This document shows, piece after piece, positions 18,138 to 27,588 of a stretch of DNA of 51,191 bases. A program made the translations under genes and the position numbers. The notes under the pieces are model-generated. The model saw only the letters and a list, made by a program, of their open reading frames with translations, did no database searches and was not told the origin of the DNA. The stretch's first letter is position 1. The number at the start of each line of letters is the position of its first letter. This DNA comes from Promethearchaeota archaeon Loki_b32 (GTDB lineage: Archaea > Asgardarchaeota > Lokiarchaeia > Sigyniarchaeales > SOKP01). The DNA lies in the NCBI GenBank assembly GCA_005223125.1, contig NJBH01000006.1, forward strand, positions 110,316 through 161,506, in the 5' to 3' direction.

Positions 18138-18692
18138 ATGGAGTTGAAAAATATGATAAAACGTGTAAAAGAATTAGATTCAAAAGCTTTAATAGCATCC
18201 AAAGAGTTCAGAGATTATGTAGAAAAGCAAGAAACTGAAATTAATAGAGGTATAAGTATACTTTGTATATTATCTATAGTTTCTCAAGCTGGTGAAGAAG
18301 GTTCGCATGGTTATAAAATCTTAAAAGACTTAACAGAACAAACAAACGATATGTTAGTTATTGAAGAAGGTACACTTTATCCCATATTGAGAAAATTAGA
18401 GAATGAAAATATAATAAAAGCCAAAAAAGAAGAATCGGGAAGGAGAAGAAAGTTTTACAGTATTACAGGTTATGGAAAAAAGATTTTTAATCACCTTGCA
18501 GGATTTTACAGTAAATTAACAGAAGCTATAGCACCGTTGTTTGATGTTAAAGTTAATTTAAAATCAGAAAAATATTTGTTTTGTCCCATGTGTGCTAATA
18601 AAATCGAGCTTTCAAATTTAGAACTTCGTTTTTGTGATGTATGTGGACATAATATTGAAAAAGAATTAAAAGAGAGAGGTTTAAAAAAATGA
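18138..18692 (+). CDS. PadR-family transcriptional regulator with C-terminal zinc ribbon
   Basis: A 184-residue regulator. The winged helix at about 40-125 has the PadR pattern: GSHGYKILKDLTEQ, the recognition-helix segment EEGTLYPILRKLENENIIKA, and the wing ESGRRRKFYSITGYGKK. Residues about 150-172 add a treble/zinc ribbon with CPMCANK and CDVCGHN, unusual for PadR, which normally ends in a dimerising helix. The gene overlaps the HAAS membrane gene by four bases (ATGA), the classic PadR-HAAS pair. An alternative start at ATG 18153 has ggag at 18140-18143 upstream. It probably represses its own promoter through the palindrome at 18073-18095. Confidence 0.87.
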   Translation: MELKNMIKRVKELDSKALIASKEFRDYVEKQETEINRGISILCILSIVSQAGEEGSHGYKILKDLTEQTNDMLVIEEGTLYPILRKLENENIIKAKKEESGRRRKFYSITGYGKKIFNHLAGFYSKLTEAIAPLFDVKVNLKSEKYLFCPMCANKIELSNLELRFCDVCGHNIEKELKERGLKK

Positions 18693-19738
18693 GTGAAAAA
18701 GAAATGCAGAATATTATAAAAGAGTACTTGAAAAAAGTAAAGTCAAAATTACCTGAATGGTTGAAAGACAAAAAAGAACATGAGGAAATCTTGGCAGAAC
18801 TTGAAGAACATATTTGGAATAAAGCAGAAGAATTATCCAATATGGGTCAACCCACAATGGAATCAGTAAAATCTGCCATTACTCATATGGGAACACCAGA
18901 GAGTATTGCTAAAGAATATAAACGTCGAGGTACACCAAAGTATTATATTACAGAGGAACTATGGCAAGGTTATTTAAAAGTGTTAGGAATTGTGTTTGCT
19001 GTTATATTCGGAATTACATTAATTTCACAAGTTATAGATTTCGTTTTTGGGAATGTCAGCATAGGTGAATTAGTCGGTAATATATTTCAAGGAATACAGA
19101 TAGGTTTTCTTTCTTCCTTTGTGATTATTTCTATAATCTTTGTAGCCCTATCAATGGAAGGTTATTTTCCTGAAGATTTTAAATCTAAAGGTCTACTTGA
19201 GAAGGAAAGAAAACAACTTGAAATTGCGAGAGAAAAAGGAATTTCGATTTCAGAAATTAAGAAGAAACCTGTAAAACCTTTTATTAAACCTGTAGGTGAA
19301 ATTATCGGTGGTGCCATCGCAATTGTGATTGGGATTTTCTTTTTAGCACAACCAATTCCCGCTATTACAAGTTTAATTGATCCCGAATTTCTATTATACC
19401 TTCAATTTGCGGGTTTGTTTATTTTAACTGAAGGAATCTTAGACATAAGTCGAGGATTAATAGGAAATAGACAGATGATAACTCAACAGGTTATTCATGG
19501 TATTACGATAGTAGTAAAATTAGCCTCAATTTCAGTTGTTATTTTGATTATGAATCGACCAGATATATTTCCAATATTAGTTGTTGATGATCCTACAGAT
19601 GCTCTTATAAATATTGGGCTTGCACCAGAATATTATGCGCTTTTTAGAGGAATAGCAGGCTTATTAATAGCTTTAGTAGCACTGAGTACGATTGAAGACT
19701 TCTACAAAATCTATAAGGCTGAAAAATATAAAAATTAG
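18689..19738 (+). CDS. HAAS-domain membrane protein coupled to PadR
   Basis: A 349-residue protein. The N-terminal HAAS domain covers residues 1-90 (KSKLPEWLKDKKEHEEILAE; MGTPESIAKEYKRRGTPKYY). Two membrane helices lie at about 93-118 and 127-155. A short charged linker (EKERKQLEIAREKGISI) follows, then about four C-terminal helices. It is a clear paralogue of 13948-15240: both share TPESIAKEYKRRGTP-like and VALSMEGYFPEDF-like segments. Translation is coupled to the PadR gene by a four-base overlap. In known pairs PadR controls or senses the state of the HAAS membrane partner; the ligand is unknown. Confidence 0.75.
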   Translation: MSEKEMQNIIKEYLKKVKSKLPEWLKDKKEHEEILAELEEHIWNKAEELSNMGQPTMESVKSAITHMGTPESIAKEYKRRGTPKYYITEELWQGYLKVLGIVFAVIFGITLISQVIDFVFGNVSIGELVGNIFQGIQIGFLSSFVIISIIFVALSMEGYFPEDFKSKGLLEKERKQLEIAREKGISISEIKKKPVKPFIKPVGEIIGGAIAIVIGIFFLAQPIPAITSLIDPEFLLYLQFAGLFILTEGILDISRGLIGNRQMITQQVIHGITIVVKLASISVVILIMNRPDIFPILVVDDPTDALINIGLAPEYYALFRGIAGLLIALVALSTIEDFYKIYKAEKYKN

Positions 19739-19798
19739 TATTAAACAATATTTTTTTTTAATTTTTAAAAAAAAGTGATGTAAATATTTTAAAATTCA

Positions 19799-22051
19799 TT
19801 AATAAGAAACGTGTGTGGCACTCATATTAACTAAACGTGGCAAAATTATGCACGATTGGGATCCTGGGGCTAAACCCGTAAGTAAGGTATTATTAGCAAT
19901 ATTGTATTTCAAATAGTTATTTGCTAATGGAGCTCCTGTATTTGGGTTTGCAGCATATCGTGGGTAATTAGAGCTTGATATTGCTACTCTAATTTTATGC
20001 CCCGGCGCAAAAACGTAGGCACTTGTCCAACAATCAACGAATAATTCATAAACATCTTTTTGACTGCCTGACATAAAATCTTCAGTAGTATAACCATTCC
20101 TAGACCTTACGGTTAGTGATCCATCAGTTATTAGCATTGAACGCCCATCTGGATAAACATCAGTTAACTTTACTGTGAAATCTGTATCTGTACAGTTTGA
20201 AGTAACGAATAAATTCCCCCAAATTCTTCCTACAACTTCTACTGCTTCTATTAATTCGGATGTTTCAAATATCAATACATCTGATCTATCCTCTACTGTT
20301 CTCTGATCCATTGGACCATAGAGATCAAATGGTTGATTTTGGCCTCCTAAGTTTGGTACTGGATCTCTTGGATCAAATAAGTATGTGAAATTTTTGTTAA
20401 TTGAGGGGAGTGTACTATTTATTAAACCTCCTGTTGATGTAAAATACCATTTATCCTCTACATACTCAAGAGGATAATCATATGCATATCGCCAGTAATT
20501 CCATTCATCTGAAAGGGTATCAACGTCTCCCATTAAATAGTAGGCAACTCTCGCTCCATCCCAATTTATTGATTTACCTAGGAGGGCAGCATCGAAAACT
20601 TCTTGTTCCCAATTTAGAGTTAGATCAAAACCATTTGAGTTTTTTGGATATTTTAATTCACCTTGTTTTATTGACATATGGTTCACGTGAGTCCATGGGC
20701 CCATAATTAATTTTTGATGGCCTTTCGCCGTTTCGGTACCTAAATCATCGTAACCAATATACCCCTCAATAGTTCCTTGAAGGAAATGATCATACCAACC
20801 TCCTACATGAATTCCATATACTGAGATATTAGAATAATGAGGTCCTATTTCTATTGATAAAGAAGTCGAGTTATACAAAGTGTCGTTTTTAGGAAGATAG
20901 TTAAACAATGTGTTTATCTGGTATTCGTAATTTTCAGGAGCCGTACTTTCAATCCAGGTTTCTACTGAAGATTTATGAAAAGATCCTTGATATATCGCAT
21001 GATCAAACATTTCTGGGGTGCCATACCATAGTTGTTGGGCAACTAATCCATCAGGAGCCATTCCGGCATAATAATACTGATTCAAACAGAGAGCTGATGG
21101 TCCTGCACTTGCTATTTTACCATTACACCAACTTCGATCTAATATCCAATTAATTGTATCAACACCATCTAGATATGACTTAGTAAATAGCAGAAAATTA
21201 GTACCCCCTTCTGAATCATATGTTCCTCTTAAATCCTGTATTACAACATGGTAATCTTGAGTTGAATAAAGCTGTAAAGCAAGATCATCCGCCCAACCTG
21301 ATTTACCATAGGGAGTTCTTATAAGGACAACAGGTCTTGGGGCACCAAATGAGCCAGGAGCAAGATAAACATCAGTAGCTAATTTTACTCCGTCTCTCAT
21401 TTCAATCATATAAGTTTTTTTCTCTGGTGGGGCATAAACAGCTGAAAGGGATAAAATTGTAGAAGGGAATGCGATTAATAGGAACATTAACGCAATCTTA
21501 GCAGCTTTCGGGAATTTATTAACACGTCGTTTGTCATATTTTTCTATTAGTTTAGAAAGCGAGAGAGAAGATGTTTTGAATCCATAATGTAAAAAAGTTA
21601 AAATACTTATTCCTACTGCTGCAATTGAATAAAGATCTACTTCAATAAACAGAAACCAGATAATTCCTATTAATGGAGCAAATATATTAATAATTCTTCC
21701 AAATATATTTACTGGTTTTAATCTAAGATTATCTCCGATTTGCCTTATAAAGTTGCTACTCACTAAAAGCGAATAAAAACATATATAAATTGTTATGGGG
21801 TAGAATATCATTCCAGACAATACTATTGAAACTTGTTTAATACTAAAGTAAATTTTCTCATTTTTTGTGAAGAGTTTTGTTCGTTCTGTTTGTTCTTCAT
21901 GACTATTTTTATAATAGTTGAAATAATAACTTACAACATAGATTCCCCGAAAAATTACTAATAATAGCAAGTTAGTGATGAATATTTGTTCGAGATTTAG
22001 ATACCCTAAAGTATAAAGTTGATAGAATATCATTATAATCCAATTAATCAT
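19799..22051 (-). CDS. Membrane-anchored CocE/NonD (S15-type) hydrolase
   Basis: A 750-residue protein. About five membrane helices lie in residues 1-206. An alpha/beta-hydrolase of the X-Pro dipeptidyl peptidase/cocaine esterase family follows: MRDGVKLATDVYL, RTPYGKSGW and IQDLRGTYDSEG. The nucleophile region is IASAGPSALC (Ser319, a GxSxL elbow rather than the usual GxSxGG). The acid is in VGGWYDHFLQGT and the histidine in GPWTHVNHM. A C-terminal jelly-roll domain begins near residue 590 (VGRIWGNLFVTSN; GHKIRVAISSSNYPR). An odd number of N-terminal helices would put the catalytic part on the outside if the N-terminus is in. Likely a secreted-face peptidase or esterase. Confidence 0.83.
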   Translation of the reverse strand: MINWIIMIFYQLYTLGYLNLEQIFITNLLLLVIFRGIYVVSYYFNYYKNSHEEQTERTKLFTKNEKIYFSIKQVSIVLSGMIFYPITIYICFYSLLVSSNFIRQIGDNLRLKPVNIFGRIINIFAPLIGIIWFLFIEVDLYSIAAVGISILTFLHYGFKTSSLSLSKLIEKYDKRRVNKFPKAAKIALMFLLIAFPSTILSLSAVYAPPEKKTYMIEMRDGVKLATDVYLAPGSFGAPRPVVLIRTPYGKSGWADDLALQLYSTQDYHVVIQDLRGTYDSEGGTNFLLFTKSYLDGVDTINWILDRSWCNGKIASAGPSALCLNQYYYAGMAPDGLVAQQLWYGTPEMFDHAIYQGSFHKSSVETWIESTAPENYEYQINTLFNYLPKNDTLYNSTSLSIEIGPHYSNISVYGIHVGGWYDHFLQGTIEGYIGYDDLGTETAKGHQKLIMGPWTHVNHMSIKQGELKYPKNSNGFDLTLNWEQEVFDAALLGKSINWDGARVAYYLMGDVDTLSDEWNYWRYAYDYPLEYVEDKWYFTSTGGLINSTLPSINKNFTYLFDPRDPVPNLGGQNQPFDLYGPMDQRTVEDRSDVLIFETSELIEAVEVVGRIWGNLFVTSNCTDTDFTVKLTDVYPDGRSMLITDGSLTVRSRNGYTTEDFMSGSQKDVYELFVDCWTSAYVFAPGHKIRVAISSSNYPRYAANPNTGAPLANNYLKYNIANNTLLTGLAPGSQSCIILPRLVNMSATHVSY

Positions 22052-22114
22052 AAACTTATATTGAGACTAAGTTATTAATAAAATTATCTGTAATTTGAAG
22101 AGAGTTAATCACAT

Positions 22115-23548
22115 ATGGGAAATATAAGGCAAGTTTCTAAAGATAATAAACGTCGAAGATCTTTAGGTGTTCATTTAACTTCAACTGAAATTTTCCATAA
22201 ATATATATTTCCCGAAATAAAAGAGAAACTCTGGGAATATACATGGATAGATTTATATGCTGGAGAAGGAAATTTAATTTTGCCAATTTTGAGCCAAATT
22301 TTATTAGAAAAAAGAATCCAATTTTTTAGTGATCATATTTTTATATTTGATATTCAACCAGAAATGATACAAAAATGCATTTTCAACGCTGAAAATTATG
22401 ATATCCCTCCAGAGGTAGCCAAAAAAAATATTAGGTTAAGGGATAATTTAGAGAGCTTTCCAACATTTTTGAAGGCTGCTCAATTCCCATTGTTTCATAT
22501 AACAAATCCGCCATATCTCTATTTAGGATATATAAGAAAGCATAAAGAGACTCAAAAATACTTGGATTTTTTTAGAGGTAAAAATGAAGGCTATCAAGAT
22601 TTATACCAAATTGCCATGATTAATGATTTGAGAAATGAAATTGGGAATTTAATTTACATTATTCCGTCAAATTTTTTATATGGTGCATCTGTTTCAAATA
22701 AATTCCGAAGGGATTTTCTCAAATACTACAAAATTACTAAAATAAAAATATTTGAAACAAAAATATTTGAATTCACAGGAACAAACATCTGTATTGGTTT
22801 TTTTAAAAAGAAGGAAGTACCCAAGGTTGAAAATTTAGAATTTAAAGGAGTTAAAATAAAGAAAAATAATAAAATTATTGAGAAAATGTACGTTCTTAAG
22901 CCAGATAATAAATATCGTGCCGGATTTGAATTTGATGATTTTCTCAAAAAATTTCATGTTCAATATCCTCTAAAAATTAAATATTACTTAATGAAAGGCG
23001 ATATTTTAGAAAATGAAGGGGACAATGAAATTAAAGTAATTGATGCAAATAATTATCAAAACAATGAATATAAAAAGCTAAATCTTAATATCAATGATAA
23101 ATTAAAAGAAAAAGTCGAATCTAATATTTTGTATATTAGAACTGTTGATACAGGTTCTTATAATGGACGGGTTGGATTAGGATTTATTACTGAAGATTTT
23201 AAAGTTAAGGGAATTTATGTTTCAGGAAATACGTATAGAACTCATCCAATTCATATTTTTTTAGAGCCAACAATTACTCAAAAGGATCAAAAATTATTAA
23301 AGAACTACTTTAATTTTATATTAGAATCGTTTAGAGAAAAGCTAGATAGCGAATTTCTAACGACCTATAAATATTCTGATGCGGAATATACAAGAAAATA
23401 TTTGGGTCTTACTCAAGCAAGATCATTAATAGAAACATTCCCTATTATTAACATGAATTCAGAGAGTAAAGCAATCTTAAATTATCTTATAAATAATAAG
23501 AAATTTGATGAACTACTTTTATTTTTAAAGAAAATCAAAAATTTTTAA
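22115..23548 (+). CDS. Class I SAM-dependent N6-adenine-type DNA methyltransferase, solitary
   Basis: A 477-residue protein. SAM motif I is DLYAGEGNLILP (residues 46-57) and the catalytic motif IV is NPPY (131-134). They precede a segment typical of N6-adenine methyltransferases (NLIYIIPSNFLYG; ETKIFEFTGTNICIGFFKK). The C-terminal half (about 240-477) has no nuclease motif I can see and is probably the target-recognition part. No restriction enzyme or specificity gene is adjacent. It is likely an orphan DNA methylase, although motif order alone does not exclude RNA or protein substrates. It is divergent from the S15 hydrolase, 63 bases away. Confidence 0.75.
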   Translation: MGNIRQVSKDNKRRRSLGVHLTSTEIFHKYIFPEIKEKLWEYTWIDLYAGEGNLILPILSQILLEKRIQFFSDHIFIFDIQPEMIQKCIFNAENYDIPPEVAKKNIRLRDNLESFPTFLKAAQFPLFHITNPPYLYLGYIRKHKETQKYLDFFRGKNEGYQDLYQIAMINDLRNEIGNLIYIIPSNFLYGASVSNKFRRDFLKYYKITKIKIFETKIFEFTGTNICIGFFKKKEVPKVENLEFKGVKIKKNNKIIEKMYVLKPDNKYRAGFEFDDFLKKFHVQYPLKIKYYLMKGDILENEGDNEIKVIDANNYQNNEYKKLNLNINDKLKEKVESNILYIRTVDTGSYNGRVGLGFITEDFKVKGIYVSGNTYRTHPIHIFLEPTITQKDQKLLKNYFNFILESFREKLDSEFLTTYKYSDAEYTRKYLGLTQARSLIETFPIINMNSESKAILNYLINNKKFDELLLFLKKIKNF

Positions 23549-23565
23549 TTTAATTTGATCTTAAA

Positions 23566-24438
23566 TCAAATACTAGCTAAGATGACAGCAATTAGTCCTA
23601 AAAAGGCACCTATTTTTAAAAATAAACTTATTTTTGAAAAATCTTTTTTATCTAAATTCTTTCTAGGCATCAATATTGCAGCATAAAATATTAATAATAT
23701 ACCAAATATCATTGAAATTGAAAAAGCTAATCGATTCAATAATTCAGTGAATGCTGCTAGTATGAAGAATAATATAGATATAAAAGCAAAAGTCATAGAG
23801 AAATAGGGTGTTTTTTTTAATCCTATTTTGATGGCTAATGTATTTACACCTAACTCTTTATCACCTTCAATATCTTCACATCCTTTTATAACTTCACGAG
23901 ATAGCAAAAGAAAGAAGCTATTTAAAAAGAAGAAATAAATGTAGAGGGGAATTAAAGAACTATTTAGAATTGCTCCATATATAAAGCCTATGGAAAAAGA
24001 AATACTTACGACTATATTGCCAAAAAAGCCGCTTTTCTTACCCCATTTTGCATATACCCATCCCATAAAACCAAAAAATATTGCGATAACTACATTTAGA
24101 AACGCTAAATTGAAAATTAAACTATGGGCAATTGAAATTATTATCCCTAAGAATAGAGTTCCAGCAAACAAGTATTTTGCTTGAGGTAAAGTTATTGCTC
24201 CTCTAGGGATTGGTCTTTCTGGTCTATTAATCTTATCAATTTCAATATCATAAATATCATTTATTACCATCCCAGAACCAGCTATAAAAAAATAAGTTAA
24301 TGCTCCAAGTATAATATTAATAATAATTTTTTCAAAACTTACCCCTGCTCTTGTATTTAAGATTCCAATAATAACGGTAAAACTTCCCATTATATCATTA
24401 ATTGGTCTAAGAATTTCGAAAGCATCTTTAAATTTCAT
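23566..24438 (-). CDS. Digeranylgeranylglyceryl phosphate synthase (UbiA family)
   Basis: A 290-residue integral membrane prenyltransferase with about eight helices. The first Asp-rich motif is NDIYDIEIDKINRPERPIPR and the second is DIEGDKELGVNTLAIKIG, both needed to bind prenyl diphosphate through Mg2+. It adds the second geranylgeranyl chain to GGGP, the step after its upstream neighbour. Last gene of a four-gene minus-strand operon, 13 bases after the GGGP synthase gene. Other UbiA enzymes (menaquinone, heme O) are possible by motif alone, but the operon makes the lipid role strong. Confidence 0.92.
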   Translation of the reverse strand: MKFKDAFEILRPINDIMGSFTVIIGILNTRAGVSFEKIIINIILGALTYFFIAGSGMVINDIYDIEIDKINRPERPIPRGAITLPQAKYLFAGTLFLGIIISIAHSLIFNLAFLNVVIAIFFGFMGWVYAKWGKKSGFFGNIVVSISFSIGFIYGAILNSSLIPLYIYFFFLNSFFLLLSREVIKGCEDIEGDKELGVNTLAIKIGLKKTPYFSMTFAFISILFFILAAFTELLNRLAFSISMIFGILLIFYAAILMPRKNLDKKDFSKISLFLKIGAFLGLIAVILASI

Positions 24439-24451
24439 GATAATTCTAACT

Positions 24452-25288
24452 CTATTTTATTAAATAATTCTTTTTATGAGTTTTTCCAGTATTTTTAATT
24501 TCATCAATAATTTCTTTTAAAGAGTTTCCATTATCTTTAAGGATGTGATTTTCGATGAAAGTACCCATAACAATAATATCTGCTCCAGCTTCCACAAAAG
24601 ATCTAGCATCTTCTTTATTATCAACTCCTCCTCCAGCAATTATAGGAATATTTAAAACTGACGAACAAGTTTTTATATGTTCTGTTGGAATTCTCTCACC
24701 ACCAGAACCAGCCTCTAAATATATAATTTTAAAACCAAACATCTCTGCCGCTAAAGCATAAGCGGCTGTTAATTTAGGTTTTTTTCTAGGTAGTAATTTG
24801 GCATTTCCTATCCACCCCGCACTCCCTCCAGGTTCAATTATTAAGTATGCCATCGAAATATATTCTAAGTTAAAAGATTTAATTGTATATGAAGCAAGTG
24901 CTTGTTGACCGACTATGGAATAAGGATCTGATGAGTTCAATAATGACATAAAGAATAATGCATCAGCATACTGAGATATATTACTAATACCTCCAGGAAA
25001 AATAATTATAGGCACTTTAACTTTGCTTTTTATTGTCTGAATTGTTTTATCAACAAAGTTTTGATCAAAAACAGTACTTCCACCAATTAAAATTGCATCA
25101 GTTCCTGCATCTTCTGCATATTTTGCCATTTTAGCAGCTTTAATTGGACTTTGTCTTAATGGATCTGGGTCTATTAAAGAAAATTGTAAAGTTCCTTCAT
25201 TATTAATTTTTTTAATCAAATATTCATAAGTACTTTTTTCTATATATTCATCAATTACAATATCTACCATATCATTCACAATTTTCAT
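24452..25288 (-). CDS. Geranylgeranylglyceryl phosphate synthase
   Basis: A 278-residue TIM-barrel GGGP synthase, the enzyme that makes the first ether bond on sn-glycerol-1-phosphate. Seen: FSLIDPDPLRQSP near the start, GTDAILIGGSTVF, VPIIIFPGGISNIS, ADALFFMSLLNSSDPY, YLIIEPGGSAGWIG, YLEAGSGGERIP and the phosphate-binding IIAGGGVDNKEDA with IIVMGTFIE. Length fits archaeal group II enzymes plus a short N-terminal addition. The start is separated by one base from the stop of the geranylgeranyl reductase gene, so the two are coupled. Confidence 0.95.
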   Translation of the reverse strand: MKIVNDMVDIVIDEYIEKSTYEYLIKKINNEGTLQFSLIDPDPLRQSPIKAAKMAKYAEDAGTDAILIGGSTVFDQNFVDKTIQTIKSKVKVPIIIFPGGISNISQYADALFFMSLLNSSDPYSIVGQQALASYTIKSFNLEYISMAYLIIEPGGSAGWIGNAKLLPRKKPKLTAAYALAAEMFGFKIIYLEAGSGGERIPTEHIKTCSSVLNIPIIAGGGVDNKEDARSFVEAGADIIVMGTFIENHILKDNGNSLKEIIDEIKNTGKTHKKNYLIK

Positions 25289-25289
25289 T

Positions 25290-26678
25290 CTATTTATTTT
25301 TTTTAGTACTTACAATCATTTTTTTAATTTTATCATAAATTTCAATAACCTTTTCTTTCCAATTGGAAAACTGATTTAGATTTTTAGGGAAATTTTTATA
25401 AAGTTTCGAAATCTCGTTCATTCTTATTCTAAGATAATTTAGATCTAATAATAAATTCGGATTAGAAATTCCTTTAAAAGCTTTAACTGCCATATTTACC
25501 AAAGATAAGTTTAACTCACCGCTAAAGGAAATTTCTAGAATTTCTTCTCCAGTTAATAAATCACGTTCTAAGCCAAAATTCAAATCTTTATTTGAAAGTG
25601 ATTGAAGAACAATTCTTAATAAATCTAATGAAGCAAATTCAGCTCCAAAACTAGTCATTACATTGTAATTATAATCCCATAATTCATTTATAGAATTATT
25701 ATTGTTTTCTATAGCGTGAACTGCTGAATTTGCAGCATGATATCCAGCTCGCATTGATGGATCTATTCCGCCACCATGAAGTGGATTGACTTGACATGCT
25801 GAATCTCCTACAAGGATAAATCCATTATCAGCACAGGACCATAGTGGTCTTCTAACAGGAACAACACCCCCTCCTGACGAAAGAATATCAACTTTAGATG
25901 TTTTAATAAATTCATTATATACATTCATTTTATAGAGATCTTTTACTTTACCTCGATAATCCATAAATGCTCCAATTCCGATATTTACTGATGATTCATT
26001 TTTTGGAAAATACCAAATATATCCTCCTGGTGCTTTTTCTTGATCAAGAATTAAAGTAATATATTCAGGATCTTGAACTTCTTGGTCTTTAGGTGAAAAT
26101 TTCACTATCTCTCTATAACATAAAATACTATCTTCTCTCAAAACATCCTTTTCAATTAATGAACTTCTAACTTTTTTTCTTAAAGGAGAGTAAAAACCAC
26201 TAGCATCAATTATAATATTTGCCCTGAGATCCACCTTTTCTCCATTTTCTAATTTAACTTGAACGCCATTAATAGTTCCATTTTTATATAATAAATCTAA
26301 AACCATAGTTTTATCCAAGAATTTGTTTACACCGGCATCAAGAGCTTCATTTAATAATCTTTGTCCAAATTCTAATCTATTTACAATATAACCTGTTTGC
26401 TTTGGATCTACGAGGTTAATACATTTTTTAAGATTTGGCGAATATAGTTTCGCTCCTTTTATATGGCATGATAGCTCTTCATCTTTTGGATGGTTTATTT
26501 TTAAAATGTCAAAAATTTCATTTCCTACAGCATCACCACATATTTTATCTCCAATATCTTCTCTTTTCTTTCTATCAATTAGACATACATTTAAACCCTT
26601 CTTTGCAGTAAATCTTGCAGCGGTGGTTCCGCCTGTACCAGCTCCGACTATTATAACATCAAAAAATTTGTTTTCCAT
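25290..26678 (-). CDS. Geranylgeranyl reductase family flavoprotein
   Basis: A 462-residue FAD-dependent oxidoreductase that saturates the isoprenoid chains of archaeal lipids. The Rossmann motif is VIIVGAGTGGTTAARFTAKK. The family signature GDKICGDAVGNEIFD follows at about 40-55. Further FAD contacts are the GFYSPLRK segment and the C-terminal FILVGDSACQVNPLHGGGID. The last 120 residues are helical, as in the family. It stands between the kinase-like gene and GGGP synthase in the lipid operon, so archaeol precursors are its likely substrate. It needs a reduced ferredoxin-type donor, not encoded here. Confidence 0.93.
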   Translation of the reverse strand: MENKFFDVIIVGAGTGGTTAARFTAKKGLNVCLIDRKKREDIGDKICGDAVGNEIFDILKINHPKDEELSCHIKGAKLYSPNLKKCINLVDPKQTGYIVNRLEFGQRLLNEALDAGVNKFLDKTMVLDLLYKNGTINGVQVKLENGEKVDLRANIIIDASGFYSPLRKKVRSSLIEKDVLREDSILCYREIVKFSPKDQEVQDPEYITLILDQEKAPGGYIWYFPKNESSVNIGIGAFMDYRGKVKDLYKMNVYNEFIKTSKVDILSSGGGVVPVRRPLWSCADNGFILVGDSACQVNPLHGGGIDPSMRAGYHAANSAVHAIENNNNSINELWDYNYNVMTSFGAEFASLDLLRIVLQSLSNKDLNFGLERDLLTGEEILEISFSGELNLSLVNMAVKAFKGISNPNLLLDLNYLRIRMNEISKLYKNFPKNLNQFSNWKEKVIEIYDKIKKMIVSTKKNK

Positions 26679-26731
26679 AATAAATTATAATTTAAATAAC
26701 TTCTTGAGATATATTATTAAATTTTATGGGG

Positions 26732-27487
26732 TTAAAGGAAAGTTAAAGTTAAAAGGTAAATAATTATTGTACTGCCAATGGGAACAGTTAAATCGTCATA
26801 AGTGCTTGGAGAAATTAGTTCGATAAAAGTTGCAATAAGACTAGTAATTAGAGAATATATTAAAACAGTAGGTAAAGACAAAGGATCCTGAAAAGTAGGA
26901 ATTAACAAACCAAATAGGTAAAACGAGAGAAAGCATAATAGATATGCTGTGGTAAAAAATGTTAATGAACCCTCTAGTGTTCTTTTTGAATTTGTCCAAG
27001 GTAGACTTATACCAATCTTTCCCCAACGTTTTCCGATAATTGAAGCTAATGTATCAGCGACTATCATTATTAATACTCCTGCGATTGGAAAGTAGAATTG
27101 ATCGGGAGAAAATATCCCGAAAATGAAAACTAAAGATGTAATTGAAAGACAATAAAAAAAAGGACCTTGCAGAAAAGCTCTTTTTAATCCTTCTTCTTGT
27201 TCCTCAGATATTGCATCATATAAATCTTTTAGTTGTTTCACTTTTGATTCTTTTGAACTTAAATAAACAAACACAGTTAATGTTCCTGCAACAATTGTAG
27301 GCCAAAATGGCCAAAAATAAAATGGAGAGCTTAATATTGCTAATCCTGCGAACATATGAACAGCCTTTCTCGCTGAAAATTTAGATATTTTTTCTTTTTT
27401 ATACAAAAAAAGGGGGATAAAAATCGTCAAGAGAACATAAAAGAATGTAATTCCGACAATTCCAAGGTCAGTGAAAATGTTACTCAT
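26732..27487 (-). CDS. CTP-dependent polyprenol/diacylglycerol-kinase-like membrane protein
   Basis: A 251-residue protein with about seven membrane helices. Conserved spots are FSARKAVHMFAG near residue 38 and the Mg/CTP region MIVADTLASIIGKRWG followed by SKRTLEGSLTFF. These match dolichol kinase, yeast Dgk1 and plant phytol/phytyl-phosphate kinases (VTE5/VTE6) in the CTP_transf_1 superfamily, rather than the CDP-archaeol synthase (CarS) family. First gene of the lipid operon. Likely it phosphorylates an isoprenoid alcohol or unsaturated archaeol; a cytidylyltransferase role is the alternative. Confidence 0.72.
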   Translation of the reverse strand: MSNIFTDLGIVGITFFYVLLTIFIPLFLYKKEKISKFSARKAVHMFAGLAILSSPFYFWPFWPTIVAGTLTVFVYLSSKESKVKQLKDLYDAISEEQEEGLKRAFLQGPFFYCLSITSLVFIFGIFSPDQFYFPIAGVLIMIVADTLASIIGKRWGKIGISLPWTNSKRTLEGSLTFFTTAYLLCFLSFYLFGLLIPTFQDPLSLPTVLIYSLITSLIATFIELISPSTYDDLTVPIGSTIIIYLLTLTFL

Positions 27488-27588
27488 TTTAGTATCAAAT
27501 CGTATAATTGTTAAACCAAAAAAGTATTCTTACTTTAAAGACTTTATTAACACATGCGATTTTATTACAAATAAGAATATGAAAGTTC

